A DNA stretch of 64,000 bases from Pelagomonas calceolata. Its lineage: Eukaryota; Sar; Pelagophyceae; Pelagomonadales; Pelagomonadaceae. Below the pieces are notes generated by a model. It searched no databases, was not told the origin of the DNA, and saw only the letters and a list, made by a program, of their open reading frames with translations. Of this stretch, positions 10,001-20,754 are shown piece by piece (the stretch's first letter is position 1; each line of letters opens with the position of its first letter). The translations under genes were made by a program, and so were the position numbers. The stretch lies in contig CAKKNE010000001.1 in the NCBI GenBank assembly GCA_918797485.1, forward strand, positions 868,001 to 932,000, given 5' to 3'.

Positions 10001-13000
10001 CGGCGGAACAAAACGCGGAGGCGAAGACGGAGAGAAAAACTTCCACGAAGAGGCCAAAAAAGAATCCGGCGACGCCGCCGGCGGTCCGCGCCCGCGCGCG
10101 GCAGCCCGGCGGTTTACATCTCCGCAACGCCGCCTTGCACACTTGCCAGCCCACGCCCCACCCCGCACTCAGCCCCGCTATCATACCCACGATCGCACCA
10201 AAGACCGACGTTGGAACACCAAAATACGGCCGGAGCCCGGCCTCGAGGCCTAGGGCGATCGCCGTGGCCACCAGCGACGTCGATCCCACCGCCACGGCGT
10301 GCTCGAGAGGCCGCCACACTATCAGACCCGCGACGGCGCCTACGACACCGCCGGCGACCGCGCCCGGCGCCGACACCGAATATTTGAAATAGTAGTATCG
10401 CACGCCGCACTCCAGCGCCGCCAACAGAAGCACGGCCGCTGCTGTAGTGAAGGCGGCCGCGAGCCCCCAACCCAGACCGGGCCAGCCGTCCTTGCGCGCA
10501 GCCACGCCACAGCAAACGATAAACCCTGAGACCAAAGCCGCGGCGAGCACGGCGAAACGGGTTGGCACGGTGAAGGTCGTGTGGTCTTTGCTCGCGCGCG
10601 CCCGCGCCATCGCTTGTCTGAGCCCGCCGGGCAGCACGCGACAGCCGAAGACCAGGTCTGGGATCCACCTGAGGTCGTTTGCTATCTGCTGGAGCCGGAA
10701 CTGCGCCACGGCCACGACGAGCCGCGACGGCGGCACCGGCTCGCCCGGCCTCGCCGGCACCAAGGCCCCGCCGAGCAGCGTCTCCGCCTCCACGGGCGCC
10801 GCCGCGCCCTCGACCTTTTCGCCGACGGATATGAACACGTCCTCGAGCGACGTCGCCGTCACCGACAGGTCGACGAGGCCCAGACCGTCGGCCTTCTCCT
10901 CGAGGCCTTCGAAGAGCGCGACCATGCGCGCGCGGCCGACCGCCGCGGGCACCGTGTACGTCGTCGTCGCGTCGTCGGCGGCGTCCTCGAGGAGGGGGGC
11001 CTCGGCGTCCGCCCAGTTCCGCGACGCGGAGAAGCTCGCGCCCCGGGTCGCGTTCAGGAGGGGGCTCCGAAACGACGACGAGAAGCCCTTCGGCGTCGAC
11101 CCGAGGAGCGGGTTCGCGGCGTCCGTTTCGGTCGCCCGGCGGAGGTCCTCCGCGAGCTTCGAGGCCGCCGCGAGCTCGGCTTCGGGCACGTGCTGCGCAA
11201 AGACCGCTTTAAGTTCATCGCGCGCCGCGGCGGCCGTCGTCACCGCCACGTGGAGGCCGCCGCCGAGGTCGACGGCCGGCGCGGCCGCGGCGTCCGCTCG
11301 CTCGGCTTCGGCGAGCGCCTCGGCTATCGTTTCGGCGGCCCGCATGTCGCCGGCAGCCTCCGCCTCCGCTATTTTGGCGGCGGCCTCCGCCTCCCGCTTC
11401 GCTCTGCGTTCCGCCGCGGCCGCGTCGTCGGCCCCGCCGAAGTGCCGCTTCAGGAAAGCTAGAGTGCCGCAGCACTTCACGCTCCCGGCCGCCATGATCG
11501 CCACCCGGTCCGCCAACGCCTCGGCTTCCTCCATGTGGTGCGTCGTGAGGAGCACCGACCGGTCGACGCGGACGTCGCGCAGCAGGGTCCAGACCTCGCG
11601 CCGCGCCACGGGGTCCATTCCCGCCGTCGGCTCGTCGAGGACCACGAGCCTGGACCCGCCGGTCAGCGCCGCGGCCATCATGACCTTGCGCTTCTGGCCG
11701 CCCGAGAGCTTGAGCGGAAACCCCTCGGCCATTTCCGTGAGGCGGAAGAGCTCCAGCAGGCCCGTCGCCTCGTGCTCCGCTCTAGCCTCCTCGACGCCCT
11801 TGAGCCGCGAGTAGAAAATGAGGTGCTCCCGGAGCGTGAGGTGGGCGAAGAGCGCGTCGTGCTGCGGGCAGAAGCCGAGGAGCTGGCGGAGCCTATCCAA
11901 ACCATCCGCGTCGGCTAAGGGGCCGAGCGTGCGGATCCCGAAGAAACTTGCGCTGCCGCCGTCGGGCGCCATCGCTCCAGTCATCATCGACATGGTGGTC
12001 GTCTTGCCCGCTCCGTTGTGACCCAGCAGGCAGAAGATCTCCGAGTCGCGGATCGCGAACGTCGCGTCCGAGACGGCGACCTTCTTCCCGAAGACCTTCC
12101 GGAGGCCTCTTACCTGGACCGGCGCGTCGCTGTCTTTATCATGCTCGAACCACTCTTCGTGGTCCACGAGCGGCGCCTTCTCTTCGACCTCGTCCGGCGG
12201 CGGCGGTCGCCAGTACGCCTTCCTAATGCAAAAGAGCAGGTCCTTGCCCTTGCCCCGCGCCGCCGACGTGGAGACCTGGATCACGTACCACAGGACCGCC
12301 GCCCACAGCGCCACGGACACCATCAGCATGCAGTAGACGCCGGCCGTCCACGAGGACTCGGGCCGCCAGCCCCGATCCTCAGTCTTCTCGTACCAGAAGG
12401 GCCAGACGTCCTCGCACTTGAGATGCTCCTCGGCGCAGCGCGCCGGCATCAGCGACTGGCTGGCCAGATACTGCTCGAAGGCCTCGAGCCGCGGCCCTGG
12501 GGCCTCGTCCCAGCACTCTTTCCAGCACGCCCTGCACGGGTAGCGCTCCCCCACAAAGCCGTCGGCGACGAGCCGGCACCGCCAGCCCGCTCGCTTTCCC
12601 GTCGGGCTGAACGAGTCCACCAACAAATCGTAGGCAAACTGCGGCAGGAAAGCCGCGCTGGCGAAGTGGGCGCGCGGCCGCGCCCACAAGCGCCAGTTCG
12701 TTCCTTCCTCCTGGATCCCGCGCCAAGCCCACCTCCGGAGCGGGTTCCAAGCAAAGTAGAGCCCGTGCAGGGTCGCGTGCAACAGGGGCGGGAGCCCCGC
12801 CGCGGCGATTTGCGACCGAAGGAGGCACGTGACCACCACGAAGGTCTGGAGGGTGAGCGCCAGCAGAAAGAGCCAGTGGAGGGCGAAGAGCTCGAAGAAC
12901 GCGGCGACCTCGAAACTCTTGCCGGCGCGCCGGAAGAGGCCCGGCGCGGCGAACGCGGCGATCGCGACGGAGACGCCTCCACCGATGGCGACGCCCTCGA

Positions 13001-16000
13001 TCAAAAGCGATGCGAGCCAGTAGGCCGCGTCGGCGCCGCCCGCCGCGCGCGTCGCCTCGCGCGTGCCCGCGGCGACGTCCCCCACCAGCGCCGAGGCGAC
13101 CTCCTGGACCCAGGGCACGAAGAGATACTGGAACACGAAGAGCTCGAGGTCGCCGTGGTTCGTGTCGGAGGTCGTCCGCTCGCGGCTGGCCGCTCCGCCG
13201 CCGACGGGCGTCGGCGCGCCCGTCGCGCTCGCGACGGTGCTCTGCTTCTTTTTATTTCTTTCCTTGATGTCGTACAGGAGCCAAAGGATGCCGACGCCGA
13301 GGAGCGGCACGCTGACCTGCTTGACCAGCGCGCCGAGCGTGCGCTTCTTCACCGTCCACGCCTTGCGCGCGAGGAGCGCGGTGCGTTCCATGAGCGACGG
13401 CGGCTCGGCGGCGTGCTTCGGCGCGACGCCGCCGCCGTCCACGGGCACCGCCTCCGCGAGCGAGAAGAGCTGGCCCCGCCGGACGCCCGGCGGCACGCGT
13501 ACCTTGACGCCGTCCGGGCGGGCCACGATCGTGCCCGGCGGGCCCGGCGCCACGACCCAGGGGACCGTCTGCTCCGTCCCGTCCTCCGCGGTGTAGACGG
13601 CCGCGGGCGGCCGCTTGACCAGGCAGAAGCTGCAGGCGCGCGCGCAGCAGCAGAGGCGACGCCAGACGTAGCAGCAGCAGCAATAGTAGAGGCAGCGGCC
13701 GAGGCAGCGGCCGAGGCGGGCCGTCACCTTCTTCAGTCCCTTCCACGCGAGCGGCGCGGCGACGGACAGCTTTGCCAGAAGCGCGGCGACGGCCCGCTTC
13801 TTCCTGAGCGACGCGACGCCGGCCGAGAGCTTATCCAGGCACGGCGCGACGTGGCGTCTGAAAAGCGATGCGACGCCGGCCGAGAGCTTCTCCAGGCACG
13901 GCACGACGTAGCGCCTGAACCAGGGGCGCCGCTCGCGGAACTTCTCGTAGCGCGCGCGCGCCTCCTCGCGGAACTTCTCGTAGCGCGCGCGCGCCTCGCC
14001 CGGCTGACGGAGCAGCAGCCGACAGAACTCCAGGCCCGCGAAAAGCAGCGCGATAGGGCGCGTGACCAGCTCGAAGACCCAGCCGCCGCAGCAGACGAAG
14101 ACGCACCAGCGGGAAACGGCCCCGTCCTTTGCCTTCGCGACGACCCAGTTCCGGCACCGCTGCAGCCGCGCGTAGCCGCGGCACGACGGCTGCGAGACGC
14201 AGCACGCGAGGACGATGCCAAGGACCCAGATGCCGACGAGGGCCACGAAGGTCAGGCCCTGGCCCCACGTGACCCAGATGGGGCGGAAGAGGTGGACGCC
14301 GGTCGCCGGGGCGAAGCCGCAGACGTCCGGGATCTCGTCGCCGCCGCCCCGCGCGGGCCACGCCTTCACCGCCCGCCGGAGCCGCGCGAACGTCGCGGGG
14401 TCGTGGCCCAGCTCCGCGCAGGTCTTGCCGCAGACGTCGCGGCAGCCGCGGTGGAACTCGCGCGCCGCGGCCCGCGCGCACGCGTCCGCCGACGCGGCCG
14501 CCGGCGCGGCGTCGAGCCCGGCGAATTTGCGCGGCGCGCGCGTCGAGGCCCAGAAGTTCTCCCACGGGTGGTCCCACTCGGTCCTCCCGCGGGTGTTGTA
14601 GTCGGTCTTGTACAGCCACGCCTCGTCCCAGCGCTTCCACGCGCGGAGCTGCGCGTGGAAGAAGTCGCCGTCCTCGGTGACCACGCCGCAGGCCTTGATG
14701 CGCTGGCGCTCGCCCCGGCGCCGGTTCCGCGCCGAGGCCGGCCACGGCTTTGTATGACGGAGGTCGGGGCGCCACCAGTTGCGCGTGCAGGCGACCTCGT
14801 CGCCGAGCGCCGCCCAGAGCCGCGGGATGAGGTCCCACCAGCGCCACGAGTCCTCGCGGACGTAGTAGAGCGCGCCGGACGCCGGGTCGCACCGCAGGTC
14901 GTCGCAGGCGTAGGGCTCTCCCCTAAAGTCGCAGGGGCGGGCGCGGACGAGTTCCCCGTCGGCGGCGAAGACGCTCGGAGATGACCTTTCGTTCCACGAG
15001 CTGGTGTCCCAGTAGTTTCTCTCTTCCCAGGTGCGGCGGTCGAAGCTGCCGAAGTATTTGAGGAGGACGTCGCAGCGTCGGGGGCCGCTGCCGTGGAAGC
15101 ACGCGGCCGTCTTGGCGACGCACGACGCGTCGCCGGACGCGTTCCGGCAGCAGGTGCCGACGCCGGGGACGACGTCGACGCCCGCCGGCGTGCGGTCGTC
15201 GGCGCAGTAGCGGGCCTCGGGCGGCGACGTTCCCGCGGGTACGGCTCTTTCTTTACCATTATCGTCTATGTAAGTATGATACACGTACTTGCCGCGGCAG
15301 TCGTCCTCCTCGCCACCGACCTCGATCCAACTGTCGCCTGGCCAATAGTCACCGATTAGACCACTCCAGGCTCGAAACACCGAATTAACGGTGATTTCGA
15401 ACTTCTCTCGGTTCCGCTCAAGCCGGCCGGGCTTGAAATTGCGGCACGCGGCCCGGTCGCAGTCGGCGCGGGGATCCGGCGCAAAGCACGCCGCCGGCGC
15501 GTCCGCCCTCGCGCAGCAGGATTCCGCGCTGAACCAGTCCTCGAGGTCCTCGGCCACGGTGGACGTCCTCTCTCTCTTTCTCTCTCTCTTCGCCCGCGAC
15601 TTCTCCCTCTTGTGTGCAATCTGAAGAGGAAGGTAGGCCGTCGTCCGGTTCCTCCCGCCGGCGCAGGCCGGTCGGGCCCCCCAGTCTCTTTCAGCCCGCG
15701 GCCTCGAGGGTGCCATCTCGCAGCAGTCACGCCACTCCAGCGGGCGCCGCCCCGCGTTCGCGTGGGCCTCCCAGCCTGTGTGGAAATCAAAATTTTACGG
15801 CGCGTTCGCGCTGAATCGCCGCGTCGACCTCCACGCCATCGATGCGACGTCTGCTCGATGGCGTGGCGATGCCGGTCCCTCGCCGCTCGACGGAGCCAGG
15901 ACGGCCGCGTCATCGCCAAGAAATGACTTGGTGAAGAATTGTCGGTACACCCGACGCACTGGTTGATTTCCACACAGCGCCCAGCAGAAGCCTTCGGCGT

Positions 16001-17101
16001 CCACGTCCGCGGCCGTGACGTTCGTCGCGTCGCGGCAGCACGTGAACACGCAGGGCGCGTTGCCCGCGACGACCGCGTAGCCGTCCGCGCACGCGGCGGT
16101 CTCGTTCGGCCCTGCGCAGCAGGCGCCCGCGCCCGCTCCACTCGCGGCCTTGCGCACGCTGCACTCAAAGTCCGGCAGGAACTCGTCCCAGCCGCCGAGT
16201 TCCCGCGGCCCGGCGCCGCACCACTCGCGGCTTACGGCGCCCGCGGCGCGCAGGCACCTGCTCAGCCACCTGCTCGTGAATTCTCTATGTGCCCGTTCCT
16301 TTTCCTTTCTGTTTTGCCACGTTGCTTCAGGAAAGTCCTGTGGGGGCGCGGGCACGCCGACGCCGGCATTTCCCGAGCACGCGCCGTAGTCGTGGGGGTT
16401 GAAGCCAATAGTGCCAACACTGGCCCAGGCCCAGTCGGGCGGCGGCGCGCCCCAGCTGCAGCAGTCGCTATTGAAGCCGCCTCTGTCGTTATCGCCGCCG
16501 CCTCTGCTGCTGCAGTCGCTGTAGCCCACGGGGCACCACCCGTCGGGCTTGGCGCCGCCGGCGCCGTAGGCGAGCGCGCAGTCCGCGTCGACGCCCAGGT
16601 CGCACGCGCCGTCGCAGGCGCAGTCCGCGTCGCGGTCGCAGCAGCCCGCGCACTCGTAGTAGCCCGCGGGGCACCGGGGCGTGCGCCAGGCCTGTGTGGA
16701 CACCGACGAGTGAGTTTCGGCCGCGCGTCACCGGCGTGGAAGGGACCTCGAAGACTCGGACGACATGCGAGGCCCTTGAAGGCCTCGACCGCGCGCGCGT
16801 CGCTCAGGGCGGCGAGGTGCGCCGCGCGGTCGGGGAAGGCCGCCCGGAGGTGCAGGCGCACTGCCGTGGCATTCGTGGTCGGCGCCGTCGCGTGCTCGAA
16901 GGAGTCGGCGCCGCAGCGGCAGTCTGGACCAGGGTCGCAGCAGCTCGCGCAGGTGTAGTTGCCCGGCGCGCACACGCGCTCGGCTGCATAAATCGTGCCC
17001 CGTGACCGCACGCGGCACCGCGCGTTGTCGCACTCGAAGGGCGGCTCGGGCAGCACCGCCCGGGCGACCGCCACCGGCAGCCATCGTAGCAGCCGCCCCA
17101 T
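7029..17101 (-). CDS. ABCA: Giant ABCA-type transporter with Cys-rich ectodomain
   Basis: A roughly 3,200-residue protein is encoded by about four exons: 17101-~16770, 16691-15974, 15775-8352 and 8240-7029. The N-terminus has a short signal-like stretch, then CCDPGPDC- and CCDRDADC-type Cys modules and a long ectodomain. NBD1 follows, with Walker A GHNGAGKTTT, signature LSGGQKRKV and Walker B LVVLDEPTAGMDP; a second membrane domain; then NBD2 with GANGAGKTTT, LSGGMKRKL, VVLLDEPSSGLDP and switch His TTHS. Order and motifs are those of ABCA full transporters, which move or flip lipids. Two introns are introner elements, and both preserve frame when the donor is taken four bases inside the element. 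The first intron has a CCACACAG acceptor at 16692, but its donor is unresolved. The ectodomain-ABCA joint is supported by one continuous 2,460-codon frame. Confidence 0.85.
8241..8355 (-). mobile_element. Introner element in ABCA NBD2 (115 bp)
   Basis: Terminal inverted repeats CTGTGTGGAAATCAA and TTGATTTCCACACAG bound the element. In gene orientation splicing uses GTGGAA (4 bases inside the element) and CCACACAG, joining ...AVKSC to DFESAAQALG in phase 0 within NBD2. The internal core CACGCCATCGACGCGA is shared with the other copies. No target duplication is now visible (2 of 8 bases match), so this is probably an old insertion. Confidence 0.85.
15776..15977 (-). mobile_element. Introner element in the ABCA ectodomain (202 bp)
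   Basis: Perfect 15-bp terminal repeats are flanked by an 8-bp near-duplication (CTCCCAGC / CGCCCAGC, 7 of 8). Splicing from GTGGAA to CCACACAG restores the frame across the site (phase 1): EGFCW-ALCW-EAHAN, the four extra residues being the 12-nt footprint. The full-length-looking interior contains the shared core CCACGCCATCGATGCGAC. Confidence 0.9.
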
Positions 17102-17280
17102 CGATCGTGCTGCGGTGCTGGCTTGCCCCCTCTTTCTTCAGTTTGTGCTGAGACTTCGGCTGCCCCGGTCTCGGGGTGGTAAGCGGGAGTACCGCCCTTG
17201 GAACGCACCCAGACTGCTCGGCTTGCTCCGCTTGCTCCGAGCCGAGCCGCGCTGGTTTGTGTTAATCTTTTAATCCTACC

Positions 17281-17299
17281 GTTAACACACTAGAGAAGC
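17281..17299 (+). promoter_or_regulatory. Degenerate copy of the promoter-like motif
   Basis: GTTAACACACTAGAGAAGC resembles the right half of the motif (GTAACACACTAGC in two other copies). It sits between the divergent starts of the ABCA gene (17101) and the next gene (17350). The left half is lost. Confidence 0.35.
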
Positions 17300-17349
17300 T
17301 CAAGCTCCAGCTTTACTGCGTACCGATTGTTTGACGCATTAATACAAGC

Positions 17350-18102
17350 ATGCCTCGCCCACTGCTGCTGTACTTGTGCTGCACCGCCGCCGCGTTCGGA
17401 CCGCGCCCGCAACGACGACCACCACCTCTACTCAAGTCGTCACAAAACCCCGTGCCCCCGGAGGACAGGCCCGACCGCCCGCCGGGCATCGACCCGACGC
17501 AGCTCCCCGACGCGTCGACGGCGGCCGGCGTCGCGCAGATTTTGGAGGTCACGTTCGTCAACGCCTGCATGCAGCTCGCGACGGGCTACGTCGACACGCT
17601 GAAGCTCTTCATCGCCGCAGCATTAACGGCCTACGAGCGGGGCTTCACCGTCAATGCGCTGAGTCTCGAACTCGCGCAGTGCCCGCAGCAGACCGCGGGG
17701 CGGCCGCTCATGCAGGAGGAGGTCGAATTGCGGAGCGTCTGGCTCTCGCTCGTGTATCTGACGCTCGCGAACGTGCGCCACGAATCGGAGGCGTCCGAAT
17801 CGGTGGGCGCGTCCGTGCCGGCGGAGATCCGCTCGCAGTTCCAGACTTTTGTCTACGACGTCGTGAACGCGGCGCAGGGCGGCTACACGCTCGAGTCGCT
17901 CAAGCTGGAGGACATGCTGCGGCGCCAAGGTACCGATTCCGAAAGTCTGGGCGCCGTCGAGAAGGCCATCCTCGGCCAGAGCATGCGCGTCGTCTTCCTG
18001 ACGCTGACCGTGCGCGACGAGGCCGCGGCGGCGGGCGACCTGCCGCCGCCGCGGCGGCCCGGCCCGTCCATCCCCGGCGCGCCGAGCGGCTTCGACCCCT
18101 AG
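17350..18102 (+). CDS. Probable plastid-targeted protein of unknown function
   Basis: This intronless 250-residue protein begins MPRPLLLYLCCTAAAFGPRP. The hydrophobic signal followed by an A-A-F motif with Phe at the cleavage site is the bipartite plastid-targeting signal of stramenopiles with secondary plastids. After a Pro-rich spacer, the mature part (about residues 55-225) is mostly helical: QILEVTFVNACMQLATGYVD, then conserved-looking segments around Trp (RSVWLSLVYLTLANV) and a Pro-rich tail. I do not recognise the family. It is divergent from ABCA and ends 28 bp from the convergent FAS1 gene. The targeting call is fairly strong; the function is unknown. Confidence 0.7.
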   Translation: MPRPLLLYLCCTAAAFGPRPQRRPPPLLKSSQNPVPPEDRPDRPPGIDPTQLPDASTAAGVAQILEVTFVNACMQLATGYVDTLKLFIAAALTAYERGFTVNALSLELAQCPQQTAGRPLMQEEVELRSVWLSLVYLTLANVRHESEASESVGASVPAEIRSQFQTFVYDVVNAAQGGYTLESLKLEDMLRRQGTDSESLGAVEKAILGQSMRVVFLTLTVRDEAAAAGDLPPPRRPGPSIPGAPSGFDP

Positions 18103-18130
18103 TCTGTGTAATGTACTCTGTTATGGACAC

Positions 18131-20329
18131 CTAGTGGTAGGACCGGAGGCCGTGCGTCGACGCCATCTCGACGCCGCGCGTCTCGCTCGGCGTCGGCCGG
18201 CCCCAGGGGTCGCGCGCCGCCGCGGGGTTGCTGACGCCCGAGCCGTGCAGGTCGCGCGCCCAGTCGCGGTCGCTGCGGTCCTGGCTCCCGAACATCTTCA
18301 TCCTGACATAACCGCCGACGCAGAGCAGGCCGAGGAAGGCCGCGAGGGCGATGCCCAGGACGGCGAGGCCGCCGCCGGCGGAGTCCGCGCCCTTGTCCTC
18401 GCTTTCGTCCTCGCCCTGGTCCTCGCCCTGGTCCTCGGACCCGTCCTCCTCCTCCATGCCGGCGGAGCCGGCGGTCGGTCGCGGCGTCGGCCGCCGGGTC
18501 GGCTGTCGGACCGGCTGCGGCGTTGGCCGCCGCGACGGCGCGGGTGTCGGGGCGACCGGTTGCGGCGTCGGCCGCGCCGTCGGGGCCGGCGCGCCGTCGA
18601 CCGCAGTCGCGTCGTTTATAGCGTCGTAGTCGTTCGCGTCTGCCGGCGCCGTGGGCCCCACGGCGCCCTCGGCGTCGCCCGCAGTGGCGAGCGCCGTGTT
18701 CAGCGTTCCGTCCTGGGCGGCGGCCGACAGCTCGCTGACGATCGTCTCGGTGTAGCTCGCGGCGAACTCCGCGGTGCCCTCGACGCGGACGGAAAACGCC
18801 ACCGTGGTCGTCTGCTGCAGGCGTCGTCGTCGCGACGATACGACGCTAAACGCCACAATTTGGTCGGTGCTCGTGACGTACGAGAGCGTCGCGACGAGCG
18901 CAGTCTTGACAATGCTCTCGAGCGTCTCATTGTCCACGGTAACTTGGTCGAGGACAAGCTGAGAGTTAATCACGACGGACTCCGCCGTCGGCGCCGGAGC
19001 CGGTGCGGCCGTCGGCACCGGAGACGAGAACTCGCCGGAAATTGGCGCCGGCGTCGGCGCCGGCGTTGCGGGCGGAATCAACACGGTGTCGATCACGTGT
19101 ACGACGCCGTTCGTTGCTTCGATATCAGGTATAGACACGGTAGCATCGTTCACTTTGACCGTCCCGTCCGCAATCGTGATCGTTACGACGTCTCCCTGAA
19201 CCGTCGCGGCCTCCTGGCCGTCCGAGAGTTCCGTGCTCATGATCTTGCCCGGAACGACGTGGTAAGTGAGAATGGCGATTAATTGTGGCTGGTTCTCGGG
19301 CAGCAGCAGAGACGCGAGCGTGCCATTGGGCAGGGCCGCAAATGCGTCATTTGTTGGCGCGAAAACAGTGAAGGGGCCGTCGCCGGACAAGGTCTCAACG
19401 AGGTCGGCCGCGACCACGGCTTGTACCAGGGTTGACAGAAAATCGGTGGCCTGGGCAAGCTCAACGATATTCTGCGTCGGCTCATCGGAGGAGTTCGTCG
19501 GCGCAAGCGTTGCTGCCACGGAGGGGCGCGGCGTCGGCGCCGCGGTGGGCGCTACTACCGGCGCCGCCCAGGTGATGGCGATCTTCTGGTCCGCATCGCA
19601 GTGACCAGGCTCTTGGCACACGTAGTACTTGGTCTTCGGCGCGTCTGGCGCCGCCACGTCAAAGGTTTGTACCGACGACGGCGCAACCTCGCTGCCACCG
19701 CTCAAGTCGCAATTTGCCAAGGCCGCCGCGTCGGGAACCTCCCAGACGTTGTGCGTGCCGCTCCAACTGAATGTCACTGTGGTACCGGCCGCCACAGACA
19801 GCTCTTGTGGGTCCATATAAAATTTCCAATCCAGCGCGTAGGGAGCCGGCGTCGGCGAGGACGGCGCCGGCGTCGGCGCGGTCAGCAGCGCGCACGCGAT
19901 GCGGCCGCCGTCGTAGCCGTGGATAATGAGCGTGCGGCCCTCGGCATCATCATATCCGGTCTCGACGCTCGCTGTGGTCCCACTCACTGTTGAGCCAAAC
20001 TGACCAGCGTAGGTGATCGACCCCCACGGGTCGCTTGCAACCAACTCATCGTCGTAGAAGTGGCCACCCGCGTCGCCGTCGCACGCCGTGCCCGAGTGGA
20101 TGTGGACGCCGCACGAATTGGCCAATGAAGAATTCGCACCGCCCGCGCAAGCAGTCTCCGTGCCGGTCAGCGAATACGCCAGCGTCTGGCTGGTGCCATC
20201 GGTCGTCACCGTCACCGTGCCCGCGACCGCGAGGTCGCCCTCGTAGTTGTAGTAGGGCACGAAGTCCGTGGCCGTGAGTTGCGCTGCCGCCGCGGGCAGC
20301 AGGAATAATCCCCAGCATCTCCCTGCCAT
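18131..20329 (-). CDS. SOD-like/cupredoxin/FAS1 membrane-anchored surface protein
   Basis: A 732-residue protein with a signal peptide (MAGRCWGLFLLPAAAA). Domain 1 (about 20-150) resembles secreted Cu/Zn-SOD-like folds: GVHIHSGTACDGDAGGHFYD and GRTLIIHGYDGGRIACALL. Domain 2 (about 165-255) is cupredoxin-like, with His in SGTHNVWEVP and the Cys/His cluster YYVCQEPGHCD, fitting type-1 copper ligands. Domain 3 (about 283-420) is a fasciclin FAS1 domain with GPFTVFAPTNDAFAALP and TYHVVPGKIMS. A region containing RRRRLQQ, as seen in many stramenopile surface proteins, follows, then a Pro/Thr/Arg stalk, an acidic stretch, one membrane helix (AVLGIALAAFLGLLCVGGYV) and a cytosolic tail. It is likely a cell-surface adhesion or redox protein. 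Confidence 0.85.
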   Translation of the reverse strand: MAGRCWGLFLLPAAAAQLTATDFVPYYNYEGDLAVAGTVTVTTDGTSQTLAYSLTGTETACAGGANSSLANSCGVHIHSGTACDGDAGGHFYDDELVASDPWGSITYAGQFGSTVSGTTASVETGYDDAEGRTLIIHGYDGGRIACALLTAPTPAPSSPTPAPYALDWKFYMDPQELSVAAGTTVTFSWSGTHNVWEVPDAAALANCDLSGGSEVAPSSVQTFDVAAPDAPKTKYYVCQEPGHCDADQKIAITWAAPVVAPTAAPTPRPSVAATLAPTNSSDEPTQNIVELAQATDFLSTLVQAVVAADLVETLSGDGPFTVFAPTNDAFAALPNGTLASLLLPENQPQLIAILTYHVVPGKIMSTELSDGQEAATVQGDVVTITIADGTVKVNDATVSIPDIEATNGVVHVIDTVLIPPATPAPTPAPISGEFSSPVPTAAPAPAPTAESVVINSQLVLDQVTVDNETLESIVKTALVATLSYVTSTDQIVAFSVVSSRRRRLQQTTTVAFSVRVEGTAEFAASYTETIVSELSAAAQDGTLNTALATAGDAEGAVGPTAPADANDYDAINDATAVDGAPAPTARPTPQPVAPTPAPSRRPTPQPVRQPTRRPTPRPTAGSAGMEEEDGSEDQGEDQGEDESEDKGADSAGGGLAVLGIALAAFLGLLCVGGYVRMKMFGSQDRSDRDWARDLHGSGVSNPAAARDPWGRPTPSETRGVEMASTHGLRSYH

Positions 20330-20754
20330 CTCGCTGACTTATGGGTAACAATATGCTGCCCCCCCGCGCAGATTGCAAGTTCGCGTTACTGAGGTCGCCT
20401 GGCCCCGCTCCGCTCCTTTCTTTGCTGCCCTCCCAGCGTGGAGGCCTCGCTGCGAGTAGCCAGCAATGCCTTCGAAGCCCACGAGGCCGCGGGTGGTATC
20501 GAACAAGAACGGCCCGAGGCAGCGGTCTCGCACACTTCCCTACTGCGGTCAAAGGAGTGGTACTTCGGTTTTCGTATCGCACGGGTATTTTTAAAAGCTG
20601 CCAACGAGGTTTTTTGCCTTGAACAGGGCGCACGCTTGCTCCCGCAGTGTACGCGATAGCTCCGCGCAGTAGACGCGATTGCTTTATCGATCCGCGCAAA
20701 AACCGCGCTCTGGGACACTGCGGACGCTCCACAATCAAACTCCACCGGTTGCAA
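20330..20754. other. Divergent intergenic region, no feature recognised
   Basis: The 425 bp between the FAS1 gene and the PIN-domain gene contain only unsupported short frames. There is no copy of the 28-bp motif, no tRNA-like fold and no clear repeat. Confidence 0.5.

Noticed and set aside
12018-14984. A 988-codon plus-strand open frame
   Set aside because: It is antisense to the ABCA gene, Arg/Ala-rich with no conserved motif, and explained by GC-rich codon shadowing; the minus strand shows the ABC motifs.
16684-16775. A tenth introner at the first ABCA intron
   Set aside because: The 3' end (CCACACAG) and a 6 of 8 flank match fit, but the 12-nt rule breaks the frame by one base, so the donor and element borders stay unresolved.
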